Shown one piece after another: positions 1 to 9,864 of a stretch of DNA of 64,000 bases. Location: NCBI GenBank assembly GCA_035528415.1, contig DATKYQ010000002.1, positions 124,001 to 188,000 of the forward strand, written 5' to 3'. Both the position numbers and the translations under genes were made by a program. The stretch is from DATKYQ01 sp035528415 (GTDB lineage: Bacteria > Myxococcota > B64-G9). The notes below the pieces were generated by a model that worked only from the letters and a program-made list of their open reading frames with translations, did no database searches and had not been told where the DNA came from. Position 1 is the stretch's first letter. The number at the start of each line of letters is the position of its first letter.

Positions 1-2
1 GG

Positions 3-3000
3 CAGCCGGGCGAACCCGAGGCGGTGGCGGCTCTGACCGAGATGTTTGACGCCGGAGAGTCCCGGGAGGCGGCGGCTCGCCTGCTCTCCATTCCGCTTGA
101 GAAGGCCGGCGACTGGAGGCACCTGATCGCCGTCTGGGAAAGCATACACGGCGCCAGCCAGGAAGCGGCCGAGAAGAAAGCCGCCCTTACTCGAATGGCC
201 GATATCTACGAAAAACAAATGGGCCAGAAGGAACTCGCCTTCGCAACTCTGGGACGGGCCTTCCAGGCGGATCCCCAGGATGAAAACGTTCGCCTTTCTC
301 TGGAGAGGCTGGCATTGGAGACCGACAGCTTCGAGATGCTGGCACCCATCTTCGAGCAGGGTCTCGATACCTTGGATGATCAGGTGGTCTTGTTGACGCT
401 TCACAGGCGCTTGGCCGGCCTGTATGCGGAACGCCTGGGTGACAAGCAAGAGGCACTTTTGCACTTGCACGCGGTTGTCAAGCTGGATCCCTCAGACAGC
501 GGCAGCCTGATGGCGCTGGAGAACTTCTACCGGCAACAGGAGAACTACGACCGGCTGGTCGACATTCTACACAAGCGGGCCAAGTTGAGTGAGAATGCCG
601 AGGAAGTCTCAGCCCTGCTCTATGAGATCGCCTCCATTCACGAGGAGAAACTCGGCGATCTGGGCGGCGCTATCCAGGCCTATCGGGAGGTCATCGAGAG
701 ACAGCCGGACGACATCAATGCCCTGCGCATGCTGGATAAACTGTGCGTCGATCAGGGTCGCACCCAGGACCTGGCCGATGTGCTCTTTGCCGAGGTCAAT
801 CTGCTCGATAAGCTCGGTGAACGCTCCGATGCCCTCGACGCCAGGTTCCGGTTGGCGCATCTTTACGAGCTGGAATTCGACGATATGGATCGGGCGGCGA
901 CCTTGTACCGGGATATCCTGCAGACGGATCCATCCCATGCCACGACTGTCGCCTACCTGGAAGGTCTGCTCTCCGAGGGACGCTCGTTCGAGGGCGCCGC
1001 GGATCTTCTGGAAACCGTCTATGAGCAAACGGGAGAGTGGAAGAAGTACATCGATATTCTCGAGACACAGGTGCGCCAGTCTCGGGTAATGGCGCGCAGG
1101 CTGACTTTGTTGGCCAAGATTGCCGAGATCCAGGAACAGCGCCTGGGCCTGCAAACACTGGCCTTCAATACCTATGTACGCATGTTCCACGAAGACCTGA
1201 CCAACGCCGATGTTCGCGACAAGCTCGAAAAGATTGCCGTCGAGGACGACAACCTCGAGGCCCTGGCCGCCGTTTACGAAGAGGAGCTGGATAACGTCGA
1301 AGAGCCGGCGGTGGGGGCCGCCATCGCTCTCAAGGTAGCCCAGATCCAGGAGGGAGAGCTCGACGACGAGGACGAGGCGCTGCGCTTCTATCGCACGGCC
1401 CTGCGTTTTGACGGCCGCAACTTGGACGCTTTGCGGGCACTCGACCGGCTATTTGAAAAACGCGAGCAGTATGAGGATCTGGCCGGCATCCTGTCAAAGG
1501 AGATCGAGCACATCGAAGACCAGGATCAGCTCGCCGATCTCTTGTTCCGCCTCGGCAAGATCCAATACGAGAAACTGGATCAGACCGCCAAGTCGGTCGG
1601 CTATTTCAGGCAAGTTCTCGACATGCAGCCGGAGCACGTTGAGAGCATGAAGTTGCTCGAGCGGGTTTTCGCAGAGCTAGGCGATCACGAATCGCTGTAT
1701 GGCGTGTTGCGTGCCCGCCTCGAACACACCAGCAATCGTTCGGAGAGAGTGGAGCTGGTCGCCAGGATCGGCGACCTGGCGTCCGGCCAACTCGATCGGC
1801 CGGACGAGGCCATCGAGCTGTGGAAGCAGGTTTCCCAGGACGACGAATGTGCCGACGATGCCTATGAGGCTCTCGATAGGCTCTACGAGCGGACTGAACG
1901 CTGGGCCGAGTTGGCCAGACTGGTCGAAGATCGCATGCAGAAAACAGTCGACCCGGAGAAGGTTGCCGCCCTGTCTGGCCGCCTGGGCTGGGTCAAGGGC
2001 GAAAAACTGGGCGAGATGGAAGACGCCATGCGGCACTACCAGGAAGTGTTGCGTCTCGATCCCAAGGATATAAACGCCCTGCAGTCGCTGCGCCGTATCT
2101 ATACCTCCGGCGGGCAGTGGGAAGACCTGCTCTCGGTCTTGCGCAAGCTTGTGCCCTTGCAGGAGGACATGATCGGGGTCAAGAATATCCGTTTCGAATT
2201 GGCGGAAATTCTCGGAGAAAAGCTCGACCGCGGTGACGAGGCGATAGACGCGGCCAAGCGCGCCGCCGACATCGAGCCGCACACGCCGGAAGATCTCGAT
2301 CGCCTGGCGCGTATTTTCCAGGTGAACCAGGCATGGCAGGATGCCGTCACCATTCTCGAACAGGCCGCCGAAATGAAAGAGGCGGACACGGACAAGATCG
2401 AAACGCTTATCGAAGTCGCCACGATCTGGAAAGACAAGATCCAAAGACCACTTGGAGCCGCGCCTGCATATGAGAAGATCCTGGAAATAGATCCGTTTCA
2501 CGAAGAAGCCTTCCGAACCGGCGAATCGATCTACCGCCAGAACAAGGAATGGCGGCGCCTGAGTTCCCTTTTGGAAAAACGCCTGGCGCATATCCGCGAG
2601 CGCAAGGATCGTGTCGGTCTCATCAAGGAGATAGCCGATATATACGAGATGCATCTCGGTCAGAAAGAGTTGGCCTTCGCACGCTACTGCGCAGCCTTTC
2701 GCGAGGACTTCTCAGACGACCAGGTATTGACGAAACTGGAGGGTCTGGCCGAAGAGACTGAAGACTACGATACCTTGCTCGAAGTGCTCGAAGACGCCAC
2801 CGAAGAAGTGGACAGCGGCCCGCGGGCCGTCAACCTTTTTCGCAAGATCGCGGATATCTACCGGCTGCGCCTGAATAATCCCGCCGAAGCCGAAGCCAGG
2901 CTGCGCAAGGCGGTAGAGATCGATCGACGCGAGGTGATCTCGCTCGATTCATTGGCCGATTTGGTCCGCGAGCAGGGGCGTTACGAGGACCTGGTTCAGA

Positions 3001-6000
3001 TTTACGAGAGCAAGTACGAACGCATTGACGAGATCGAAGATCGCAAGGAAATCAGATCGCAGATTGCCAAGTTGCAAGAAGAAAAACTCGACCGGGTCGA
3101 CCTGGCACTGGAGAGTTACCGGCGCATCCTGGAGTTGGACGGGCGCGATGCCGGCGCGATCCAGTCGCTGATTCGCCTCTTCCAGCAGGAGGAGCGCTGG
3201 CAAGATCTGATCCAGATCCTGAGAAGGGCCTCCGAACAGGCCGAGGACCGCGAGATCAGCGTCAACCACCTGTTCAATATTGCCGGTATCTGGGAAACCG
3301 AACTGGACAGCGACGAAGATGCCATAGATGCCTACAGGGCCGTGCTGGAGGTCGACGCCACTCACGCCGAGAGCCTCAAGGCACTCGAGCGCATCTTTAC
3401 CCGTCTGGATCGCTGGAGCGAACTGCTCCAGGTTTTCGAGCGCGAGGTCGAACTCGGTCAGGATCCGACCGAGCGGGTAAAGCTTTACAACAAGATGGGC
3501 AGCATCTGGGAAGAACGTTTCTCGAACATCGAAAACGCGGCAGCTTGTCACGAAAGCATCCTGGGGTTGGACGCAGGCAACCTGCAGTCTGTCAAGGCGC
3601 TCGAGAGACTGGTGCGCCGGATGGGCGATTTCAAGCGCCTGATAGATCTTTATTACAAGCATATCGAACTGGTCAGCGACAGATCGGAGCAGGTCGACAT
3701 TCACCTGGCGATAGGCGAAGTCTGGTACCGGGAACTGAGTCGGGTCGACAAGGCCGAGGATGTCTTTGCCAAGGCGCTCGAAATAGATCCGCAGTCGAAA
3801 CCTGCGATTCACGCTCTCGGCCAGCTATACGAGAAGAGCGGCAACTGGTTCAACGCCATCGAGATGCTGCACAAGGAAGCCGAGCTTTGCGGGGCCACTC
3901 CCGAGGCGGTCGACCTGTACTACCGCATGGGCAAGATCAACGAGGACATGTTGCTGGATTCCGGCGCGGCCCGTGATTCCTACACCAAGGCATTGGCCAT
4001 CGACCCATCATACCTGCCCGCGATCAAGGCTTTGAAGCTGATCTATTACCTCGACAAGGAATATGACCAGTACCTGGAGATGATGATCCAGGAGGCCGAG
4101 CACTCGGAAGACGTGGAGGAGAAAACCCGGCTGTATTTCGAGATCGGTAAATTCCTGCAAGAGCACCACGAAGACTCGGCGCAGGCGGCGACATATTACG
4201 AGGAGGCGCTGCGCCGCACACCGGATTTCCTTCCCGCGGCCAAGCCGCTGGCCGACATCTATTTCAGGACAGAGCAGTGGGAGAAGGCCGAGACCATGAT
4301 GGAAATCGTGGTCCAGGGACTGGATCGCAACACCGAATCAAAGGAACTTTGTCGCCAATATTATCGCCTGGGCTACATTACCGAGAAGCTGGGCAAGGGC
4401 GACAAGGCGCTCGATCACTATCGCGAATCGTATGAACTGGACGCGACCTACCTGCCGGCGCTGGAGGGCCTGGGTAACGCGCTGTTGAAGGCCGAACAAT
4501 GGGAGGAGGCCTACCGTATATACCAGACGATCCTGATTCACCATCGCGACAGCCTGTCGGATGCCGAGGTGGCCGAACTCTACTGGCAAATCGGCGACGT
4601 GAATTTCCAGATGCAAGAAATCGAGAGGGCCATCGGCGCTTTCAAGAAAGCCATCGAGATTGACGATACGCACCTGGCTTCGTTGCAGTACCTGGTGCGC
4701 ATCTACGAGGAGCAGGGCAACTGGGAAGAGGCCTACGACTTCGGCATGCAGATGGTCGATGCCATGGACGAGGAGGATCTCTACGGGCATTACCTGCGGC
4801 TGGGAGACTTGTGTCGCGAGAATCTTCAAGATCCGTTCAGAGCGGTCGATGCGCTTCAAGGCGCTCTTAGAATCCGGCCGGACTCGTTGGAAGTCTTGAC
4901 TCGTCTACTGGACGTCTACTCGGAGACACACCAGATTCAGAAAGCGGTCGAGGTGCTCGACAAGATCGTCGGGGTTGAAAGCCGCCCCAGGCACTTAGTC
5001 GATTTTCATGACAAGGCGGGATATCTCCTGCGCGACGAGTTGCACGACGATATCCGGGCCGTGGAGCACTTCAACGCCGCCCTGGACATCGATCCCTCTC
5101 ATGTCAAGGTGTTCGAAACGATCACCGAGATCCTCACCGCCCGAAAAGACTGGTTGGTTCTCAAGGAAAACTACATCAAGATGATCAAGCGTCTTCCGGC
5201 GGAAGCACGTAAGACCAAGCTGGCCCTGTGGAAAGATCTGGGCGGGCTTTGCCGTGTAGTCCTTCGTAATCTGAACGAGTCGGTCGATGCCTACAAGATG
5301 ATTACCAACCTCGATCCGGGCGATGTGGAATCTCTGGCGATCCTGGGCGACCTGTTGGCAGCCAAGCCGGCCACGGTCGAGGAAGCCATAGCCACTCACC
5401 ACAAAGTGCTGACCATGTCCGCCGACAGGATCGCAAGCTACCGCACACTGTGGAAACTCTACAATGAGCGCAAGGAGTACGACAAGGTCTATACCATTGC
5501 TTCCATCCTGCGCTACCTGAAGAAGGCGGACGAAGAAGAGCTGAAGATTGTCAACTATTTCTCGCGCAAGGCGCCGGATCTGGCGGCCCATCCAATAGAC
5601 GATCGCATCTGGGAGAAGATACTGGCGCATCCGGACGTAAAGGTTCCATTCACGCGAATTTTCGGGCTGCTCTACCGGAAGGCCCCGGCGATGTTTCTCA
5701 AGGAGCACAAGGAACTGAACCTGCGCAAGCAGAATCACGTAGATCTGGCGCGCGATCGCTCTTTGTTTGCTCATAACTTCAGATTGGCCGCCAAGATCAT
5801 GGGGGGTATGGAGGTGGAACTCTTCGCGCTGAAAGAAGAAGAGGCGCCGCAGCCTCCCGGGTTGACCATCGCCCCGACCAGGCCGACTTCGCTGATTGCC
5901 TACAAGGACATGTTCCGCGAGGACAAGAAAAAACGCCTGTTGTTTCAGATCGGGCGGCAGTTGGCCGTGGCACGGCCGGAGTTCTTGCTGGCCTTCGCGT

Positions 6001-6407
6001 TGTCGGTGAAAGATCTGGACACATTGCTCCAGGCGGCTTGCCAGATTGTAAAGCCGAATTTCCCAGCCAGCGGCGATCCGCGTGCAGTGGACGCAGTCAA
6101 GGGCAGGCTCAAACGAGCCCTGACCGATTCAGGCAAGGGCATGCTTGCCAGGGCGCTGACGGACTATCTTGCCCAGCCTAAGAAATTCAGCCTGCGCAGG
6201 TGGGTCGAGGCAGTGGAGCATTCGGCCAACCGGGCCGGATTCGTGGTCTGTAATGATTTGGGTGTCAGCCTGGGGAGCGTCAGGAAGGAAGCCGCCTGGA
6301 TGACGCCCATGCGGCCGATCCAGAAGGTGAGGGAGTTGCTCGTATTTGCGTCCAGCATCGAGTATTTTGAGCTGCGTACGCGGCTTGGGCTGGTGGTGTC
6401 CAGATGA
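3..6407 (+). CDS. Giant TPR-repeat protein, 5' end cut off by the window edge
   Basis: The frame is open to the left edge and the repeat pattern continues upstream of the first in-window start (GTG at 24), so the N-terminus is missing. What remains is over 2,100 residues of helical repeats, recurring roughly every 110 residues: a TPR-type hairpin ending in DP followed by a W-x-x-L-helix and an 'E-x-x-L-D' hairpin. The last 220 or so residues, after about residue 1,900, are not obviously TPR and form a separate C-terminal domain I do not recognise. No signal peptide can be judged. Very long TPR proteins of this kind are common in Myxococcota and act as scaffolds; the substrate or partner is not visible here. 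It lies directly upstream of a zinc-ribbon/GYF/TonB-like gene, about 120 bp away, with a promoter in the gap, so the two may be functionally linked but need not be cotranscribed. Confidence 0.85.
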   Translation, partial: QPGEPEAVAALTEMFDAGESREAAARLLSIPLEKAGDWRHLIAVWESIHGASQEAAEKKAALTRMADIYEKQMGQKELAFATLGRAFQADPQDENVRLSLERLALETDSFEMLAPIFEQGLDTLDDQVVLLTLHRRLAGLYAERLGDKQEALLHLHAVVKLDPSDSGSLMALENFYRQQENYDRLVDILHKRAKLSENAEEVSALLYEIASIHEEKLGDLGGAIQAYREVIERQPDDINALRMLDKLCVDQGRTQDLADVLFAEVNLLDKLGERSDALDARFRLAHLYELEFDDMDRAATLYRDILQTDPSHATTVAYLEGLLSEGRSFEGAADLLETVYEQTGEWKKYIDILETQVRQSRVMARRLTLLAKIAEIQEQRLGLQTLAFNTYVRMFHEDLTNADVRDKLEKIAVEDDNLEALAAVYEEELDNVEEPAVGAAIALKVAQIQEGELDDEDEALRFYRTALRFDGRNLDALRALDRLFEKREQYEDLAGILSKEIEHIEDQDQLADLLFRLGKIQYEKLDQTAKSVGYFRQVLDMQPEHVESMKLLERVFAELGDHESLYGVLRARLEHTSNRSERVELVARIGDLASGQLDRPDEAIELWKQVSQDDECADDAYEALDRLYERTERWAELARLVEDRMQKTVDPEKVAALSGRLGWVKGEKLGEMEDAMRHYQEVLRLDPKDINALQSLRRIYTSGGQWEDLLSVLRKLVPLQEDMIGVKNIRFELAEILGEKLDRGDEAIDAAKRAADIEPHTPEDLDRLARIFQVNQAWQDAVTILEQAAEMKEADTDKIETLIEVATIWKDKIQRPLGAAPAYEKILEIDPFHEEAFRTGESIYRQNKEWRRLSSLLEKRLAHIRERKDRVGLIKEIADIYEMHLGQKELAFARYCAAFREDFSDDQVLTKLEGLAEETEDYDTLLEVLEDATEEVDSGPRAVNLFRKIADIYRLRLNNPAEAEARLRKAVEIDRREVISLDSLADLVREQGRYEDLVQIYESKYERIDEIEDRKEIRSQIAKLQEEKLDRVDLALESYRRILELDGRDAGAIQSLIRLFQQEERWQDLIQILRRASEQAEDREISVNHLFNIAGIWETELDSDEDAIDAYRAVLEVDATHAESLKALERIFTRLDRWSELLQVFEREVELGQDPTERVKLYNKMGSIWEERFSNIENAAACHESILGLDAGNLQSVKALERLVRRMGDFKRLIDLYYKHIELVSDRSEQVDIHLAIGEVWYRELSRVDKAEDVFAKALEIDPQSKPAIHALGQLYEKSGNWFNAIEMLHKEAELCGATPEAVDLYYRMGKINEDMLLDSGAARDSYTKALAIDPSYLPAIKALKLIYYLDKEYDQYLEMMIQEAEHSEDVEEKTRLYFEIGKFLQEHHEDSAQAATYYEEALRRTPDFLPAAKPLADIYFRTEQWEKAETMMEIVVQGLDRNTESKELCRQYYRLGYITEKLGKGDKALDHYRESYELDATYLPALEGLGNALLKAEQWEEAYRIYQTILIHHRDSLSDAEVAELYWQIGDVNFQMQEIERAIGAFKKAIEIDDTHLASLQYLVRIYEEQGNWEEAYDFGMQMVDAMDEEDLYGHYLRLGDLCRENLQDPFRAVDALQGALRIRPDSLEVLTRLLDVYSETHQIQKAVEVLDKIVGVESRPRHLVDFHDKAGYLLRDELHDDIRAVEHFNAALDIDPSHVKVFETITEILTARKDWLVLKENYIKMIKRLPAEARKTKLALWKDLGGLCRVVLRNLNESVDAYKMITNLDPGDVESLAILGDLLAAKPATVEEAIATHHKVLTMSADRIASYRTLWKLYNERKEYDKVYTIASILRYLKKADEEELKIVNYFSRKAPDLAAHPIDDRIWEKILAHPDVKVPFTRIFGLLYRKAPAMFLKEHKELNLRKQNHVDLARDRSLFAHNFRLAAKIMGGMEVELFALKEEEAPQPPGLTIAPTRPTSLIAYKDMFREDKKKRLLFQIGRQLAVARPEFLLAFALSVKDLDTLLQAACQIVKPNFPASGDPRAVDAVKGRLKRALTDSGKGMLARALTDYLAQPKKFSLRRWVEAVEHSANRAGFVVCNDLGVSLGSVRKEAAWMTPMRPIQKVRELLVFASSIEYFELRTRLGLVVSR

Positions 6408-6422
6408 CGGCCGGCCATATTC

Positions 6423-6451
6423 TTGAGCGGCGCCGATTGCTCTGGTAGAAT
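6423..6451 (+). promoter_or_regulatory. Candidate sigma-70 promoter for the zinc-ribbon/GYF gene
   Basis: TTGAGC at 6423-6428 and TAGAAT at 6446-6451 are separated by 17 bp, just downstream of the TPR gene stop. It would give a leader of about 75 nt before the ATG at 6533. Called by eye. Confidence 0.45.
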
Positions 6452-6532
6452 CCGGATGCGGCTGGACGCCTTTTGGGGAGATCTTCCGGGAGGATGAGCC
6501 GTTAATATTCTTGCACGACTCGGGTGGAAGAT

Positions 6533-8308
6533 ATGAAGTTCGTTTGCGACGAATGCGGGACGCAGTATCTTATTTCGGACGAGAAGGTGGGGCCCAAGGG
6601 CGCTAAGGTCAGGTGCAAGCGCTGTGGCAACATCATCATCGTGCGCCCGGCTCGTTCCACAGAGCAGGCCGCAGGCGACAGCTCAATGTCTTCGATGACA
6701 GAGCCGGAAGGGCGGCCGCTGGATGGATCCGAGCCGAACCAGGAACAAGACGAACTGGGGCATGCCTTCGATCAGCTATTGAAGGGCGGGCTGGATGCGG
6801 GCGAGGAAGATGACGAAGAAGAAGACGGGGGACAGGCGACGGAAATCTTCAGCATGGAAGAATTGCAGCACCTGAGAAGCGATAAGAGGATCGCTGACGA
6901 GGACCAGGACAAGATCGATCAGGTGTTTTCCGAGGCGGCCAGCACAGACGTCGGGCACATGCATTCCGGCTCGAACGAGTCGGCAAGCGAGGAGTGGTAC
7001 GTTGCCATCAACGACGAACAGGTTGGCCCGATGGGCCTGGGAGAGGTGGAGAACCGCTGGGAGTCGGGAGAGATTACACCTGATTCTTTGGCCTGGCATC
7101 CCGGCATGCAGGATTGGATTGCGGTCAAGGATGTTCCCAAGTTGCGTTACCTTTTGGGTTCCATGAGAAAAGAAGAGGTTCCGCCCGCGGTCGAGGATGC
7201 CGATTCGTTTTCCGCTAAGGCGTCTGATAAATGGGATACGACGGGCGGATCGGCCTTGTCTTCACTGGTGGAGGAGGAGATAGAATCGATTGACAGCCAA
7301 CCTCCGGCCGAGGAAGAGGAGATCGCCAGTGGCCTAGATACTGATCTCAACGGGGATGCATTGCCGCCCTGGGAGCGGGAAGAGGTGGTTTCGGGAGAGG
7401 TGGCTCGCCCGTCGGATAGTTATTTCGATTCCACGCTGGACAATCCGACGACCGACTCGGGAATGCCGGTAGCCAGCAGGCGCTCCGGTTTCTCACGGCC
7501 GGCCTATCTGTCAGGCGGGACGGAGCGCAAATCTAAGACAAAGCTTTTCGTGATCGCGACCTTGGCCGTGGTGGTGATTGCCGGGGCGGCACTCGCGATC
7601 TTCGGTCTTTCGAAAAACGAGCCGCCCGATAATGGAAATGTCCAGCCCATCGAACGGCCGCACCAGGATGGCTCGCAGGGAAAGTCGGGGACTGAGTCTT
7701 CGGACGCGGGGACCGGATCTCGCGGGACCACGGAGAAGAAGGATAATCCGTCCGGCAAGGAGTCAGGAAGCAAGAACGGTGAAAATGCAAGAACGGGCGA
7801 GGGCGTGCTGGTAGTCAAGAAAGCCGGCACGGAACCGATCGCAACCGATTCTGTTAAAACGAGCAAGGCGGGTCAGAACAAGGGAAGCAATAAGACGGGT
7901 GATCGTAAGAAGAGAAGAAAGAAGAAAAAGAAAGTAGTCACGGCGAGCAAGCAAAAATCGAACAGCAAATCACACACGGTTGCCAATACACAAGTCGAGG
8001 ACACCAGCGGATTGCCGGCGACGCTGACCAAGGCGCAAATATTTGGAACGATGAAGAAGTACCTTGGTGCCATGAGGGGATGTGTCAAACAGCAGTTACA
8101 GCGCAATCCTTCAGTCAAGGGAACGATGCTGGTCTCTTTCGTCATCCTGGGCAGCGGCAAGGCCGGTGATGTGCGCATTATTTCAAAAGACCATCAGGGC
8201 ACCTATGTGGCCGGATGTATGACATACTTGATCAAGAACATGAAATTTCCCAGGTTCTCGGGAAGCTCGATCCCCATTCCGCGGATACCTCTTAAATTAG
8301 GCGAATAA
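6533..8308 (+). CDS. Zinc-ribbon / GYF / TM / TonB-like (AgmX/GltJ-type) protein
   Basis: A 591-residue inner-membrane protein. Residues 1-35 form an MJ0042-type zinc ribbon with two CxxC pairs (C5/C8 and C28/C31). An acidic linker follows, then a GYF_2-type domain at about 154-203 (EWYV...VGP...W...W). A single transmembrane helix lies at about 337-360, followed by a charged, lysine-rich periplasmic linker and a C-terminal AgmX/PglI or TonB-like domain (about 505-591) with two conserved cysteines. This order matches what is known of M. xanthus AgmX/GltJ, a gliding-motility protein whose cytoplasmic ribbon and GYF domains meet polarity regulators, but many non-gliding deltaproteobacteria carry similar proteins. 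ATG at 6533 is preferred over GTG at 6524 because the family starts with M-x-F-x-C and a GGTGGAAG site precedes it. Confidence 0.8.
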   Translation: MKFVCDECGTQYLISDEKVGPKGAKVRCKRCGNIIIVRPARSTEQAAGDSSMSSMTEPEGRPLDGSEPNQEQDELGHAFDQLLKGGLDAGEEDDEEEDGGQATEIFSMEELQHLRSDKRIADEDQDKIDQVFSEAASTDVGHMHSGSNESASEEWYVAINDEQVGPMGLGEVENRWESGEITPDSLAWHPGMQDWIAVKDVPKLRYLLGSMRKEEVPPAVEDADSFSAKASDKWDTTGGSALSSLVEEEIESIDSQPPAEEEEIASGLDTDLNGDALPPWEREEVVSGEVARPSDSYFDSTLDNPTTDSGMPVASRRSGFSRPAYLSGGTERKSKTKLFVIATLAVVVIAGAALAIFGLSKNEPPDNGNVQPIERPHQDGSQGKSGTESSDAGTGSRGTTEKKDNPSGKESGSKNGENARTGEGVLVVKKAGTEPIATDSVKTSKAGQNKGSNKTGDRKKRRKKKKKVVTASKQKSNSKSHTVANTQVEDTSGLPATLTKAQIFGTMKKYLGAMRGCVKQQLQRNPSVKGTMLVSFVILGSGKAGDVRIISKDHQGTYVAGCMTYLIKNMKFPRFSGSSIPIPRIPLKLGE

Positions 8309-8344
8309 TAGCCCGTTTTCCTGGATGTATTGGGGAGTATTCCC

Positions 8345-8372
8345 TTGCATCGCCGTGAACGGGCGTGATAAT
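8345..8372 (+). promoter_or_regulatory. Candidate promoter for the phosphoesterase-lipB unit
   Basis: TTGCAT at 8345-8350 and GATAAT at 8367-8372 are separated by 16 bp, about 38 bp before the ATG at 8411. Called by eye. Confidence 0.4.
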
Positions 8373-8410
8373 TTACGCCGGGTTTTCTAAGCCTCTGGAG
8401 GCGACTTCTC

Positions 8411-9142
8411 ATGCGTCTTGGCATCTTCTCCGACGTTCATTCCAACTTGGAGGCGCTGCGGGCTGTTCTTGACGAATACAAGAATCACGCAATAGACAAG
8501 TACATCTGCCTGGGAGATGTCGTCGGCTACGGAGCCAACCCCAATGAGTGTAGTGATATCGTCAAGGAAATGGCCTCGGTGGTGGTGTTGGGAAACCATG
8601 ATGCGGCCGTGTCCGGCCGCATGGAGTATAGCTATTATTATGATGCGGCGCGGGAAGCGCTCGACTGGTGCGCCGGGCAATTGAGCGCTGAAAACCTGAA
8701 CTGGCTGAAAAGCCTGCCCTATACGCACAACATGGACGACATGTGCTTTAGCCATGGCAACCCTCTGTGCCCAGAGGACTTCGAGTACATCTTTACAATG
8801 GAACAGGCGTCCGAACTGCTCCCTCACCTGGATGCGCTGGCGCAGGTGAACTTCATCGGCCACTCTCACCTGACCAAGTCGTTTGCCCTGTCTCCGGGAG
8901 AAGTCAACGAGGTTGTCGCACGGCGCTTCGGATTGCGTAAGCATCGCCAGTACATCATTACCGACGGCAGCATTGGTCAGCCGCGCGACTATGACTCGCG
9001 GGCTTGTTGTACCGTTTTCGACACCGAAACGCGCGTTTTCGAATATCATCGCGTGGACTATGATATCGAGGCCGCTGCGAAAAAGATCTTCGCTGCCGAC
9101 CTGGCCGTGAACTTCGGAAAACGGCTGTTTTTGGGGGTTTGA
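8411..9142 (+). CDS. Calcineurin-like metallophosphoesterase (YfcE/ApaH-like)
   Basis: A 243-residue cytosolic protein with the full set of metallophosphoesterase motifs: the N-terminal D-x-H (FSDVHSN), GDVVGYG, GNHD and the C-terminal GHSH. Families of this length and start (MRLGIFSDVHSN) are two-metal phosphodiesterases or phosphatases; the substrate cannot be read from the sequence. Its TGA stop overlaps the lipB start (TGATG at 9140-9144), so the two genes are probably translated as a pair. A promoter-like pair lies upstream at 8345-8372. Confidence 0.85.
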   Translation: MRLGIFSDVHSNLEALRAVLDEYKNHAIDKYICLGDVVGYGANPNECSDIVKEMASVVVLGNHDAAVSGRMEYSYYYDAAREALDWCAGQLSAENLNWLKSLPYTHNMDDMCFSHGNPLCPEDFEYIFTMEQASELLPHLDALAQVNFIGHSHLTKSFALSPGEVNEVVARRFGLRKHRQYIITDGSIGQPRDYDSRACCTVFDTETRVFEYHRVDYDIEAAAKKIFAADLAVNFGKRLFLGV

Positions 9143-9864
9143 TGAACCGCCTGGACTGGGTTTTTTTGGGCAAGCAGCCTTACCGGCAGGCACTCGAGAT
9201 TCAGTACAGGCATGCCCGGCGGGTTGCCGCCGGGGCAGCACCCGTTCTGTTCTTGATGGAGCATCCCCCAACCGTGACACTCGGCCGGCAGGCCGAACTG
9301 AGCAACCTCGGCTTGCCGCGTTCCGAATATGGGCGCAGGGGCATCGGTGTCTTCGACACGCTGCGCGGCGGAGACGTCACTTTCCATGGACCCGGTCAAC
9401 TCGTTGGTTACCCGGTGGGTTCGCTGGATGCCTTCGGTTGTTCGGTGCCGGCCTGGGTGCGTGGTCATGCCGCGGCAATCATTGAATTTCTGAGCCGTTG
9501 GGGAATCGGCGCCGAATGGTCCGACACACATCCAGGCGTATGGGTTGGTAGGGAGAAGATCGCCGCCTTCGGCTTTCACATTTCACGCCGGATCTCGACG
9601 CATGGCTTCGCCCTGAACATTGATACGGATCTCTCTTTTTATAGAACCATCATTTCCTGCGGCCTACGTCACCTGGGGGTGACGTCCATGGCCCGTCGGA
9701 TTTCCAACGCGCCAACCGTCGAGGAAGCGGCCCGGGAGATTGCCGGATTGGTGGCTGAATCATTCGGTTGGCAGCCGGGCCGCCGCCTGGCAGTGGGCCG
9801 CTTCCCAGCCCGCCCCTTAATGTTGCCGCAGGCTGCCTGCAACCGCCCTGCAGGGGGGGCTTAA
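9142..9864 (+). CDS. lipB: Octanoyltransferase LipB
   Basis: LipB moves an octanoyl group from acyl carrier protein to the target lysine of lipoyl domains, the first step of endogenous lipoate synthesis. The protein (240 residues) shows VTLGR near residue 50, the RGGDVTFHGPGQLVGYP signature, the catalytic lysine K139 in GREKIAAFGFH and the catalytic cysteine C173 in ISCGL. The ATG at 9142 shares a base with the upstream stop codon; a TTG one codon earlier is the only alternative. No lipA is in the window. The C-terminal 30 residues are variable and proline-rich. Confidence 0.95.
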   Translation: MNRLDWVFLGKQPYRQALEIQYRHARRVAAGAAPVLFLMEHPPTVTLGRQAELSNLGLPRSEYGRRGIGVFDTLRGGDVTFHGPGQLVGYPVGSLDAFGCSVPAWVRGHAAAIIEFLSRWGIGAEWSDTHPGVWVGREKIAAFGFHISRRISTHGFALNIDTDLSFYRTIISCGLRHLGVTSMARRISNAPTVEEAAREIAGLVAESFGWQPGRRLAVGRFPARPLMLPQAACNRPAGGA

